Assembly: GCA_023953835.1 (NCBI GenBank)
Contig: JAMLJB010000001.1
Coordinates: forward strand, 2,825,501-2,889,500
Direction of reading: 5' to 3'
Length of the DNA: 64,000 nucleotides
From: Rhizobiaceae bacterium
GTDB lineage: Bacteria > Pseudomonadota > Alphaproteobacteria > Rhizobiales > Rhizobiaceae
Shown here: positions 1 to 9,906 of the stretch, piece by piece
How the letters are laid out: every line of letters starts with the position of its first letter
How positions within the stretch are numbered: the stretch's first letter is position 1
Notes under the pieces: model-generated
Databases searched by the model: none
What the model saw: the letters and a program-made list of their open reading frames with translations, nothing else
What the model was told of the DNA's origin: nothing
Translations under genes and position numbers: made by a program

Positions 1-963
1 CTGCGTCTCCCTGTTGTATCGAAGGCTGTCCTCTTTTTCCTTGCGGCGCATATTGCCGCCTGGCTGCTCATCGCCGGAATCGCAGGGCAGGAGGGCAGCG
101 GAAGAGCCTCCTTCTTCTGCGCGATTGCCGCTGCATGGCTGCTGGCCTGGCGATGTGTCTCCCTGCTTTCCTCCGTACGTAGCCGCAGCCGACTGACCGG
201 CGCGCTCCTGCGCATCCTGATACCGACGATATTCGGGGCGTGGATTTTGATCTTGTGGGAAGCAGTCGTGCGCGGCGCGGGCGTACCGTTCATTCTCCTG
301 CCGCCGCCTGCAGCGGTGGGCCAGCGGCTGATGAATTCATTGCCCGTGCTTGGTGCCGATGTCCGCCAGACCATCCTGAAATCCGTGCTGATCGGATATG
401 CGATCGGCTGCGGCGCCGGATTCGTCACGGCCATTCTGGCGGACCGCGTCGCATTCCTGCGCAAGGGGCTGCTGCCAATCGGCAATATGGTTTCCGCGCT
501 TCCCATTATCGGAGTCGCGCCCATCATGGTCATGTGGTTCGGCTTCGACTGGCCTTCCAAGGCGGCGGTTGTCGTCGTGATGACCTTTTTCCCGATGCTG
601 GTGAACACGGTGGCAGGACTTGCGGCCGCCAGCCACATGGAACGCGACCTCATGCGGACCTACGCGTCGGGCTACTGGCAGACGCTGTGGAAACTGCGCC
701 TTCCGGCCGCCGCGCCCTTTATCTTCAACGCGCTGAAAATCAACTCGACGCTGGCGCTCATCGGGGCCATCGTCGCGGAGTTTTTCGGGACGCCGGTCGT
801 CGGCATGGGCTTCCGCATTTCCACCGAAGTCGGGCGTATGAATATCGACATGGTCTGGGCCGAAATCGCAGTTGCAGCGGTCGCAGGTTCAGTCTTCTAT
901 GGCGTGATCGCCCTCATCGAGAGGGCAACGACATTTTGGCATCCGTCGATCCGCGGGGGATAG
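1..963 (+). CDS. ABC transporter permease (NMT1/THI5-type importer), 5' end missing
   Basis: The reading frame is open from the first base, so the gene starts upstream of the window. The visible 320 residues are an inner-membrane permease of the BPD_transp_1 family (SsuC/ThiX/RibX-like) with several hydrophobic segments. A cytoplasmic EAA-type loop lies near bases 660-770, where Gly, Leu and Pro are spaced as expected for contact with the ATPase. The substrate-binding protein gene follows 43 bases later on the same strand, so the two form one importer operon; the ATPase gene is probably further upstream. The binding protein points to a pyrimidine, thiamine-precursor or riboflavin-like substrate, but the permease alone does not show this. 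Family is confident, substrate is inferred. Confidence 0.85.
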   Translation: MRLPVVSKAVLFFLAAHIAAWLLIAGIAGQEGSGRASFFCAIAAAWLLAWRCVSLLSSVRSRSRLTGALLRILIPTIFGAWILILWEAVVRGAGVPFILLPPPAAVGQRLMNSLPVLGADVRQTILKSVLIGYAIGCGAGFVTAILADRVAFLRKGLLPIGNMVSALPIIGVAPIMVMWFGFDWPSKAAVVVVMTFFPMLVNTVAGLAAASHMERDLMRTYASGYWQTLWKLRLPAAAPFIFNALKINSTLALIGAIVAEFFGTPVVGMGFRISTEVGRMNIDMVWAEIAVAAVAGSVFYGVIALIERATTFWHPSIRGG

Positions 964-1006
964 GCGGAAAATTGACAAAGTGAATCAACACCAGAGGGTC
1001 AAGCAC

Positions 1007-1978
1007 ATGAAAAAAATGACATTTTCGCTTTTCGCAACGGCGATGGCGCTGGGTGCCTTCCAGGCGCAGGCCGCCGATCCGGTAACGCTCCAACTGAAAT
1101 GGGTCACGCAGAGCCAGTTTGCCGGCTACTACGTCGCCAAAGACAAGGGGTTCTATGAGGAGGAAGGGCTTGACGTGACGATCAAGCCGGGCGGCCCGGA
1201 CATCGCACCCGAACAGGTCATCGCAGGTGGCGGGGCCGACGTCATTGTGGACTGGATGGGCGGCGCGCTGGCCGCGCGTGACAAGGGTGTCGGGCTGGTC
1301 AACATCGCCCAGCCGTTCAAGAAGGCCGGCATGGAACTCGTCTGCCCGAAGGATGGACCGGTCAAGACCGAAGCCGATTTCAAGGGGCACACGCTCGGCG
1401 TCTGGTTCTTCGGAAACGAGTACCCATTCTATGCCTGGATGAACAAGCTCGGCTATCCGACCGAAGGTGGTGCGGACGGCGTCACCGTGCTCAAGCAGTC
1501 CTTCGACGTGCAGCCTTTGATCCAGAAGCAGGCGGATTGCATTTCCGTCATGACCTATAACGAATATTGGCAGCTCATCGACGCCGGTTACAAGCCGGAA
1601 GACCTGATTGTGTTCAACTATTCGGCGATGGGCAACGACCTGCTTGAGGATGGCCTCTACGCGATGGAAGACAAGCTCAAGGACCCGGCCTTCGAGGACA
1701 AGATGGTCCGTTTTGTGCGCGCCTCCATGAAGGGCTGGAAATACGCCACGGAGAATCCTGACGAGGCGGCGGACATCGTCGTCGAGAACGGTGGGCAGGA
1801 TGAGAACCACCAGAAGCGTATGATGGGTGAGGTCGCCAAGCTGATCGACAATGCCGATGGCAAACTGATCGAGGCAGCCTACGAACGCACCGCCAAGGCA
1901 TTGCTCGACCAGAAGATCATCACCAAGGAACCGTCCGGAGCCTGGACCAGCGCGATTACGGACAAGGCGATCAAGTAG
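1007..1978 (+). CDS. ABC transporter substrate-binding protein, NMT1/THI5 (ThiY/RibY-like) family
   Basis: Periplasmic binding protein of 323 residues. I chose the ATG at 1007: an AGAGGG ribosome site lies about 8 bases upstream and the protein then begins with a clean signal peptide (Lys-Lys, hydrophobic core, AQA-A cleavage near residue 23). An in-frame GTG at 980 is less likely. The segment after the signal has the QFAGYYVAKDKGFY pattern typical of NMT1/THI5 proteins that bind pyrimidine thiamine precursors (ThiY) or flavin precursors (RibY). It follows the permease gene and is probably the last gene of the operon, since a strong hairpin lies at 2041-2066. The exact ligand cannot be read from the sequence, and no THI-box or FMN riboswitch is in view because the operon start is outside the window. 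Confidence 0.85.
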   Translation: MKKMTFSLFATAMALGAFQAQAADPVTLQLKWVTQSQFAGYYVAKDKGFYEEEGLDVTIKPGGPDIAPEQVIAGGGADVIVDWMGGALAARDKGVGLVNIAQPFKKAGMELVCPKDGPVKTEADFKGHTLGVWFFGNEYPFYAWMNKLGYPTEGGADGVTVLKQSFDVQPLIQKQADCISVMTYNEYWQLIDAGYKPEDLIVFNYSAMGNDLLEDGLYAMEDKLKDPAFEDKMVRFVRASMKGWKYATENPDEAADIVVENGGQDENHQKRMMGEVAKLIDNADGKLIEAAYERTAKALLDQKIITKEPSGAWTSAITDKAIK

Positions 1979-2040
1979 AGCCTGAACCTATTGACCTTCT
2001 CCCTGTCTTTACGGGGGTGAAGAGCGGTTCGCGAAGTGAA

Positions 2041-2066
2041 CGAAAAGCCCCGGAATGGGCTTTTCG
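2041..2066. terminator. Rho-independent terminator between convergent genes
   Basis: A perfect 10-bp inverted repeat (CGAAAAGCCC and GGGCTTTTCG) with a six-base loop lies between two convergent genes. The A-run and T-run are built into the stem, so it can end transcription on both strands: the ABC operon from the left and the ThDP-enzyme operon from the right. Confidence 0.7.
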
Positions 2067-2134
2067 AGCGATGAACGCCCGGAGCCATAGCGGAGGGCTG
2101 GTGCCGGCAGGCGCATTAAGGGTGGCGCAAACGT

Positions 2135-3787
2135 CTATCGCTTATCGCGAATATCGGTCAGCGTTCGTGTGGGCGTAATCGCTTCCGGGTCGAGGCGAAT
2201 TTCCACGATTGCGGGTTTGCCGCTCGCTCTTGCGCGCTCGAATGCGGGAGCGAAGTCGGCGGTTTTCTCGACAATCTCGCCATGCCCGCCATAGGCGCGA
2301 GCCAGCGCGGCAAAGTCGGGGTTGCGAATGTCGGTCCCGGAAACCCGGCCCGGATATTCGCGCTCCTGATGCATGCGGATGGTGCCATAGATGCCGTTGT
2401 TCACGACAACGGTGATGATCGGCAAATCATATTGCACTGCCGTGGCAAATTCCTGCCCGTGCATCATGTAGCAGCCGTCTCCAGCGAAGCACACGACGTT
2501 TCGGTCCGGGAAAACCGCTTTCGCGCCGACCGCCGCGGGCAAGCCGTAGCCCATCGAGCCGGATGTTGGAGCGGCCTGCGTTCCATAGCGCCGGAAGCGA
2601 TGGAACCGATGCACCCAGGTGGCATAGTTTCCCGCGCCGTTCGTGATGATCGTATCATCCGGCAGCACGGTTTCGAGATAGGCCATGATCGGACCCATCT
2701 GCACCGAGCCGGGCCCGGTTTCGGGTGGGGTCGACCAGTCGAGATAGGATTTGTGCAGCGTTTCCGTGCGCTCGTCCCATGCGGGCGGCGTCTGGGGCAG
2801 CATATCTGCAAAGGCCCGCACGAACGCAGCCGGCGTTGCATTGATGGCAAGCGCAGGGCGATAGACCCGACCCAGTTCATTGGCGTCGGCATGGATATGG
2901 ACTAGCGTCTGGTCCGGGTAGGGGCTCTTGAGCAATGTGTAGTCCGACGACGGCATCTCACCGAATCGTCCGCCGACAAGCAGAACGAGGTCGGCTTCTT
3001 TGATTGCTGCGGCAAGTTTCGGGTTCGGGCCGATCCCCACGTCGCCCGCGTAACAGGGATGGAGATTGTCGAACAGCATCTGGCGGCGGAATGAACATCC
3101 CACGGGCAGCGCCCATGCCTCTGCCGCCTTTTCAATGTCGGACTTGGCTTTCGCCGACCAGCGGGTGCCGCCCAGAATGACGAATGGCCGCTTCGCATTG
3201 GAAAGCAGGTCGGCAAGCTGGCGCATCTCGGCATGACCCGGAGATGTCTCGACCGGTGTTGCGGGCAGGGCGTCGGGCGCTTCCGCTTCCGATGTCAGCA
3301 TGTCCTCGGGCAGGGCAATCACGACCGGGCCGGGGCGCCCGGAGGTGGCGACTGCGAATGCGCGTGTGACCAACTCCGGAATCCGCGCGGCGTCGTCGAT
3401 CTCGACCACCCATTTGGCAATGTCGCCGAAGAAGCGCTTGTAGTTTACCTCCTGAAAAGCCTCGCGCTCGCGAATGCCAGTGGCGATCTGGCCGATGAAA
3501 AGAATCATCGGGACCGAATCCTGCATCGCGATGTGCACGCCGGCCGACGCGTTCGTCGCCCCTGGGCCGCGCGTGACGAAACAGACGCCGGGACGCCCGG
3601 TCAGCCTGCCCTCGCAGTCGGCCATCATCGCCGCCCCGCCTTCCTGCCGGCACACGATGGTCCTGATCGGGGAATCGTAGAGCGCGTCCAGCACCGCGAG
3701 GTAACTCTCGCCGGGAACGCAGAAGATGCGTTCTACGCCGTTGGCTTCCAGTGCCTCGACGATCAATTTTCCGCCGGTTCTCATCAT
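2135..3787 (-). CDS. Thiamine pyrophosphate-dependent enzyme (acetolactate synthase-like family)
   Basis: 550 residues with the three-domain layout of the POX/ALS/BFDC family. The catalytic-type Glu is in RQEGG (residue 49). The cofactor motif runs from GDG at 436-438 to NN at 463-464, and a central FAD/nucleotide-type domain lies between. The start overlaps the stop of the CaiB-type CoA-transferase gene by ATGA, so the two are translationally coupled. The family includes acetolactate synthase, benzoylformate decarboxylase and oxalyl-CoA decarboxylase. The general pattern is closer to acetolactate-synthase-like proteins than to oxalyl-CoA decarboxylase, and no regulatory subunit gene (ilvH) is adjacent, so a role in branched-chain amino acid synthesis is not supported. 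The substrate is unknown; the coupling suggests an acyl-CoA or 2-oxoacid. Confidence 0.85.
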   Translation of the reverse strand: MMRTGGKLIVEALEANGVERIFCVPGESYLAVLDALYDSPIRTIVCRQEGGAAMMADCEGRLTGRPGVCFVTRGPGATNASAGVHIAMQDSVPMILFIGQIATGIREREAFQEVNYKRFFGDIAKWVVEIDDAARIPELVTRAFAVATSGRPGPVVIALPEDMLTSEAEAPDALPATPVETSPGHAEMRQLADLLSNAKRPFVILGGTRWSAKAKSDIEKAAEAWALPVGCSFRRQMLFDNLHPCYAGDVGIGPNPKLAAAIKEADLVLLVGGRFGEMPSSDYTLLKSPYPDQTLVHIHADANELGRVYRPALAINATPAAFVRAFADMLPQTPPAWDERTETLHKSYLDWSTPPETGPGSVQMGPIMAYLETVLPDDTIITNGAGNYATWVHRFHRFRRYGTQAAPTSGSMGYGLPAAVGAKAVFPDRNVVCFAGDGCYMMHGQEFATAVQYDLPIITVVVNNGIYGTIRMHQEREYPGRVSGTDIRNPDFAALARAYGGHGEIVEKTADFAPAFERARASGKPAIVEIRLDPEAITPTRTLTDIRDKR

Positions 3788-4956
3788 TCGTGCTTGTCCA
3801 GTTCCGCGAGGATTTCCGCCGTATGCTCGCCGAGCCGGGGCGATGGGCGGTCATAGGTGAGGCGTGTGCCGGAGAGCAGTATCGGCGTGCGGACGGACGG
3901 CAGCCGGCTTCCGTGCCCGTCCTCCAGTTCGAGATGCATGCCGCGTGCGATGGCCTGGGGGTCTGCGAATGCCTGCCCGATATTGTTGATGGGGCTGGCG
4001 GGCACCCCTGCCTTTTCCAGCGCCGCGAGAAGCGCATCGCGTTCGAAAGCCGCCAGCGCGGGAAGCATCCGCGCCCGCAGCGCGTCCCGGTTCGCAACGC
4101 GCGCCGCGTTGGTCGCGAAATCCGGGCGCTCCGCGCAATCATCGAGACCGACGACGCCGCAGAACTTGCGGAACTGCCCGTCATTGCCCACGGCGAGAAT
4201 GAAATGGCCGTCCTTTGCTGACAGCACCTCATAGGGCGCGATGTTGGGATGGGCATTGCCCATCTGCACGGGGGGCTTGCCGGAGACGAGATAGTTCAGG
4301 TTCTGGTTTGCGAGTACGCCCATCTGGGTGTCGAGCAGGGCCATGTCGATCTGCTGGCCTTGCCCCGTCGCTTCCGCGTGTCGAAGCGCCGCCTGAATGG
4401 CGATCACCGAATAGAGGCCGGTGAAGATGTCGGTCACTGCCACGCCGACCTTCTGAGGTTCCCCGCCTGCCGGGCCGGTGATCGACATCAGTCCGGACAT
4501 GCCTTGCACGATGAAGTCATAACCGGCGCGCGCCGCGTAAGGACCGGTCTGCCCGAAGCCCGTGATGGAGCAATAGACGAGGCGCGGATTGTCGGCCTTC
4601 AGCGATTCATAGTCGAGGCCGTATTTCTTCAGTCCGCCGAGCTTGAAATTCTCGATGACGACATCGGCGCCGGCAACGAGTTTTCGCACGATCGCCGCGC
4701 CCTCCGGCGTGGAGAAGTCTATCGCGATGGAGCGTTTGCCACGATTGCAGGCGTGGAAATAGGCAGCCGAGAGGTTCTCTCCGTCTGCACCTTCCACGAA
4801 TGGCGGTCCCCATTTGCGGGTGTCGTCGCCGCCTTCCGGGCTTTCCACCTTGATGACGTCCGCGCCAAGATCGGCGAGCAATTGCCCGGCCCACGGACCG
4901 GCGAGGATACGAGCAAGCTCGATGACACGGATGCCGTGAAGTGGAGGATTTGCCAT
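3784..4956 (-). CDS. CaiB/BaiF family (class III) CoA-transferase
   Basis: 390 residues. The start at 4956 gives MANPPLHGIRV, the usual beginning of the family; the frame is open further upstream but without family similarity. The N-terminal glycine-rich region (LADLGADVIKVE) and the Asp in VAVTDIFTGLY (residue 176, equivalent to the acyl-anhydride-forming Asp of formyl-CoA transferase) are present. These enzymes move CoA between carboxylic acids. The gene is followed by, and overlaps, a ThDP-dependent enzyme, and is preceded 68 bases upstream by an alpha/beta hydrolase gene on the same strand. The arrangement resembles frc-oxc of oxalate degradation in layout only. Family assignment is firm; donor and acceptor acids are unknown. 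Confidence 0.88.
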   Translation of the reverse strand: MANPPLHGIRVIELARILAGPWAGQLLADLGADVIKVESPEGGDDTRKWGPPFVEGADGENLSAAYFHACNRGKRSIAIDFSTPEGAAIVRKLVAGADVVIENFKLGGLKKYGLDYESLKADNPRLVYCSITGFGQTGPYAARAGYDFIVQGMSGLMSITGPAGGEPQKVGVAVTDIFTGLYSVIAIQAALRHAEATGQGQQIDMALLDTQMGVLANQNLNYLVSGKPPVQMGNAHPNIAPYEVLSAKDGHFILAVGNDGQFRKFCGVVGLDDCAERPDFATNAARVANRDALRARMLPALAAFERDALLAALEKAGVPASPINNIGQAFADPQAIARGMHLELEDGHGSRLPSVRTPILLSGTRLTYDRPSPRLGEHTAEILAELDKHE

Positions 4957-5024
4957 TTCGTTCAAATCAACAGGTCCTGACCCGAGCCTTTCAGGGCTGC
5001 CAATACAGCCGCGCCCGGATTCTG

Positions 5025-5975
5025 TCACCCATCCTGCACTGGTCCAGCATTTACGATTGCGTCGGCCCATTCCACGAAATCGGCCATGACCTCATCGCGG
5101 TTGATGTCGTTGAGAGATTCGTGGAGCGCTTGAGGATAAATCCTTGTAACGAGATTCGAAAACCGCATCGCATCGAACCTGCGCGCAATCGCTTCAACTG
5201 CCTTGCCGCCATCGGTAGCAGGGTCCTTCTCGCCGCCAACCAGCAGCAAGGGCAGGTCGCGGTCGACCTGAACATAGTTCTTGTCGCGGGCATCCGAGAT
5301 GATGAAGCCGAAGAGGTCGCGCCACAGCGATATGGATGCGTCCCACCCGCAGAAGGGGTCGGCAATGTATTTGTCCACTTCGTTCGGGTCGCGCGATAGC
5401 CAGTCGAAAGGGGTGCGCGCGTTGGGAACAGTCTTTGCCCATGCCCGAAATGTCAGGCGCGGGAGCATCCGCGACGGCGTGTCGGAGCCAAGCCGCATGC
5501 GCTCCCACGCCAGCACGAGCAGCGCGACGCGGCCCAGCACGCCCGCTGAGACATTTGCGTTGAAGATCGCCGCACCCTTCAGATGTGACGAGCGCTCCTG
5601 AATGTAATTCAGCGCGATGATGCCGCCCATGGAGTGCCCGAACAGGATCAGCGGTAGTGTCGGATGCTCACGCTTGATGAGATCGTGCATCGCCGAAATA
5701 TCGGCCAGAACCTTGGCGCGCCCGTTCTTCCACGCAAAAACGCCGAGCGGGGCGTCCGGCGCGGTGGTCGATCCGTGGCCGCGATGGTCATGCGCATAGG
5801 TGTGATAGCCGCATTGCGCCAGGAAATCCGCGAACCGCGCATAACGCCCGGCATGCTCGGCAAGTCCATGATTGACATGAACTATCCCGCGCGGCCTGCC
5901 TTCGGCTTTGCGGATGTAGTAGTTTATCATCGCGCCAGTCGGCGATTGAAGCACACGCTGCTCGCTGAACCGCAT
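5025..5975 (-). CDS. Alpha/beta hydrolase, monoacylglycerol lipase/lysophospholipase-like
   Basis: 316 residues from the ATG at 5975, which has GGAGGA four bases upstream; an in-frame TTG directly before it is an alternative. The sequence has the serine-hydrolase plan: oxyanion HG in VNHGLAEH (about 36), the nucleophile elbow GHSMG (Ser 115), an Asp in GGEKDP (about 255) and a His in ALHES (about 284). The pattern matches the Hydrolase_4 (PldB, monoglyceride lipase) group. No signal peptide is visible, so it is probably cytoplasmic or loosely membrane-bound. It heads a likely three-gene operon with the CoA-transferase and the ThDP enzyme and diverges from ettA with a spacer of about 160 bases. 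Substrate unknown. Confidence 0.82.
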   Translation of the reverse strand: MRFSEQRVLQSPTGAMINYYIRKAEGRPRGIVHVNHGLAEHAGRYARFADFLAQCGYHTYAHDHRGHGSTTAPDAPLGVFAWKNGRAKVLADISAMHDLIKREHPTLPLILFGHSMGGIIALNYIQERSSHLKGAAIFNANVSAGVLGRVALLVLAWERMRLGSDTPSRMLPRLTFRAWAKTVPNARTPFDWLSRDPNEVDKYIADPFCGWDASISLWRDLFGFIISDARDKNYVQVDRDLPLLLVGGEKDPATDGGKAVEAIARRFDAMRFSNLVTRIYPQALHESLNDINRDEVMADFVEWADAIVNAGPVQDG

Positions 5976-6136
5976 CAAGTCCTCCGAACCGGTGGCGACT
6001 GTTGGACGATGCCGATTGTGGCGTCAAGTGCGGCGCAATTCTTGGCTTGTGCGGGCAGAATGGCGATTGCCGTTTTGCGCGCGCTCGCCTACATAGCGCG
6101 CAATTCTCCGATCATCGAAGACAGGACAGGCAAAGC

Positions 6137-7786
<1,650 letters not shown>

Positions 7787-7793
7787 GCTTTAC

Positions 7794-7820
7794 GCCGCTC
7801 CGGTACTGCATTGGGGCGGC
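7794..7820 (+). terminator. Possible hairpin terminator after ettA
   Basis: GCCGCTCC and GGGGCGGC can pair (one G-U) across an 11-base loop shortly after the ettA stop. No clear T-run follows, so it may be a weak or Rho-assisted end. Nothing else is seen in the gap up to 7913. Confidence 0.3.
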
Positions 7821-7913
7821 GACTTCCTTCCGCCGCGATTCTGGCGTAAATGGCGCACGCAACTGCGAAGATGCGCGCTGGTCGGCAGTCGCGCGTGTGA
7901 AAGAAAGACCTTC

Positions 7914-9029
7914 ATGAATCGCGTTATCATCAGCGGCATCGGGGTGGAAATTCCCGAAGCGGTTGTCACCAATGACGAGCTTGTCGCAAGTTTCAACGCA
8001 TGGGTCGATCAGGAGAACGCACGGCGCGAGGGCACAGGCGCGGAGCCATTGGCCAAGTCTTCCTCTGAGTTCATCGAGCATGCCTCCGGCATTCGCACGC
8101 GGCATATGATCGACCGTGAGGGTGTGCTCGATCCGGCCCGCATGGCGCCACGCATTGCACCGCGCCCAGACGAAGCGCTTTCGGTGGAAGCCGAGTTCGG
8201 CATCGCGGCGGCACGCCGCGCGATCGAGCATGCCGGGTGCAGGCCGCAGGACATCGACCTGGTGATCTGTTCCGCGTCGCATCACCAGCGGCCCTATCCG
8301 GCGATTGCGATTGAAATTCAGAATGCGCTCGGGACCTCGGGGGCAGGCTTCGACATGGGGCTGGGCTGTTCGTCGGCTGCGGCTGCCTTGCACGTCGCCT
8401 GCAATATGGTGCGATCCGGCGGACAGAAGCGCATCCTTGTTGTTGTGCCCGAAATCGTCACGTCGCCGCTCGATTTCCGTGACCGGCAGACACATTTTAT
8501 TTTTGGAGACGCCGCCGTCGCGATGGTGGTCGAGCCGCGCAACGGCCGCCGTTCCGGTCGTTTCGAGGTGATCGATACGAGGACATGGACGCAGCTTTCT
8601 TCCAATATCCGCAACAATCTCGGCTTTCTGACGCGCTCGGAGCAGGAAGACCCATACCTCATCAGGCTTGAGGGAAACCTGATCAAGCAGGTGGGCAACA
8701 AGGTTTTCAAGGAGGTCACGGTCGCCGGCCACAAATTCATCGTGGATTTCCTTGCCCATCACGACCTGACGCCGAACGACATGCGCCGTTTCTGGCTGCA
8801 TCAGGCCAATGCCCGCATGAATGCGATGATCCTCAAGCTCGCCTTCGGGGAAGAGGTGGGCCATGACCGCGCGCCGATGGTGCTGGACAGGCTTGGCAAC
8901 ACGGCTGCTGCTGGCGCAATCGTTGCTCTCAAGGAAAACCATGAGGACATGAAGACCGGCGATTATGGGCTGCTCTGCGCATTTGGCGCGGGATATTCCA
9001 TCGGCGGCGCGCTGATGAGGATGATGTAA
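7914..9029 (+). CDS. Beta-ketoacyl-ACP synthase III (FabH-like) family protein
   Basis: 371 residues with the thiolase fold and the complete FabH triad: Cys 152 in GLGCSSAAAAL, His 296 in WLHQANARMN and Asn 329 in LGNTAAAG. The FGDAAVAMVV segment near 198-207 is also typical. It is somewhat longer than house-keeping FabH (about 320 residues) because of an insertion near residues 25-90. The gene stands alone, away from plsX, fabH or acpP, so it is probably a second, specialised condensing enzyme of this family (annotated as beta-ketoacyl-ACP synthase III in many proteobacteria) rather than the primary initiator of fatty acid synthesis. The acyl substrate is not predictable. Confidence 0.85.
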   Translation: MNRVIISGIGVEIPEAVVTNDELVASFNAWVDQENARREGTGAEPLAKSSSEFIEHASGIRTRHMIDREGVLDPARMAPRIAPRPDEALSVEAEFGIAAARRAIEHAGCRPQDIDLVICSASHHQRPYPAIAIEIQNALGTSGAGFDMGLGCSSAAAALHVACNMVRSGGQKRILVVVPEIVTSPLDFRDRQTHFIFGDAAVAMVVEPRNGRRSGRFEVIDTRTWTQLSSNIRNNLGFLTRSEQEDPYLIRLEGNLIKQVGNKVFKEVTVAGHKFIVDFLAHHDLTPNDMRRFWLHQANARMNAMILKLAFGEEVGHDRAPMVLDRLGNTAAAGAIVALKENHEDMKTGDYGLLCAFGAGYSIGGALMRMM

Positions 9030-9035
9030 ACGAGC

Positions 9036-9344
9036 CTAAATCTCCTCGTCGTCGGGGTCGAGAAGGCGCGTCGCGCGCCAATGCGTCAGCACCTCATTGG
9101 TCTTGTCGATCACGAAGAAGCGCGCTGATTCCCGGTCGTAGCCTTCATCGAGGAGACGGTCATAGTCGGTATGCTGGTGGCGAACATGCGCGACGGTGGC
9201 TAGCCAGACCGCGACCGAGGGCGGCAGGCTCTTCATATGAACGGAGTTGGCCTCGCTCCTGATGACTTCCGTTTCCGAATAGGGCGCCCAGGGCAGGAGT
9301 GCCGTCAGCGCCTTGGCAATCGCTCGCTGGCGTTGCGTTGCCAC
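9036..9344 (-). CDS. DUF2293 domain-containing protein
   Basis: 102 residues. The segment HVRHQHTDYDRLLDEGYDRE followed by ARFFV is characteristic of DUF2293, a small family of unknown function. The start is a GTG at 9344 whose first base is shared with the TAG stop of trmO, so translation is coupled. It ends just six bases from the stop of the FabH-like gene on the other strand. No signal peptide or membrane segment is seen. The function is unknown; its conserved His, Arg and Asp residues could bind nucleic acid, but that is speculation. Confidence 0.8.
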   Translation of the reverse strand: MATQRQRAIAKALTALLPWAPYSETEVIRSEANSVHMKSLPPSVAVWLATVAHVRHQHTDYDRLLDEGYDRESARFFVIDKTNEVLTHWRATRLLDPDDEEI

Positions 9345-9856
9345 TATCTGCCATCCGCGCGCTTCGCATCGGGTACGGAGTCCGTCGAAGCGTAATAGGG
9401 CTTGATGTCGATGACCGGCGTTCCGTCCAGCACGTCGATGCCTTCCAGCGTCAAGGTGCCCCTGTCACGGTCCAGCGCCAGCAGACGCACGACATGAAGG
9501 CCGACGGGATTGGGCCGGGCAGGGGAGCGAAGCGCGAAAACGCCTTTCGAATCGGGCGCATGGCGCGGCTTTTGCACAATCAGATTCCGCTGCGCCCGAT
9601 CAAGCCAGGTCAGCACCACGATGTGGCTGAAGCCCTCCAGCCCGGTCAGCCCCTCGCGCCAGCGCGGATCGACCTCTACGGTGGCGGGCTGCTTTGTGTC
9701 ACGCGCCGCCGCTACGTTCTTGGGACAGGTCTCGCGGTCCAGCCATGGCGAGCGAATGCGCCCGATGAAAACGACATAGCCGTCGCCGGGCAGTTTGGCC
9801 GGATCGAAGTCGAGCGAGATTTCGCCCTCTCTTTGCTCAGTCGTCACTTGCATCAT
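9344..9856 (-). CDS. trmO: tRNA (t6A37) N6-methyltransferase TrmO/TsaA-family protein
   Basis: 170 residues of the UPF0066/TsaA (VirR-like) family. The diagnostic motif RSPARPNPVGLHVVRL near 118-133 and the later LDGTPVIDIKPY near 150-161 are intact. In Escherichia coli the family member TrmO uses S-adenosylmethionine to methylate threonylcarbamoyl-A37 of tRNA-Thr. The gene diverges from the ArsR-methyltransferase regulator gene, and the 50-base spacer holds a near-palindromic operator-like site. If the site binds a SAH- or SAM-responsive regulator, this SAM-consuming enzyme could share that control. It is shorter than E. coli TrmO (235 residues), as usual for the alphaproteobacterial form. 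Confidence 0.85.
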   Translation of the reverse strand: MMQVTTEQREGEISLDFDPAKLPGDGYVVFIGRIRSPWLDRETCPKNVAAARDTKQPATVEVDPRWREGLTGLEGFSHIVVLTWLDRAQRNLIVQKPRHAPDSKGVFALRSPARPNPVGLHVVRLLALDRDRGTLTLEGIDVLDGTPVIDIKPYYASTDSVPDAKRADGR

Positions 9857-9867
9857 CTTCTCGTTTC

Positions 9868-9887
9868 ACATAAAGATATGTTTATGT
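9868..9887. promoter_or_regulatory. Near-palindromic operator between trmO and the ArsR-methyltransferase gene
   Basis: The 20-base sequence ACATAAAGATATGTTTATGT is symmetrical at 18 of 20 positions. It sits in the 50-base divergent spacer, 20 bases before the start of the regulator gene. Its form, AT-rich with ATAAA...TTTAT arms, is what ArsR-family regulators bind, and it recalls sites described for the SAH-responsive regulator SahR. The most likely ligand is the product of the adjacent gene acting on itself and metF. Confidence 0.6.
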
Positions 9888-9906
9888 CTTTTGTGGATGG
9901 TTCGCC

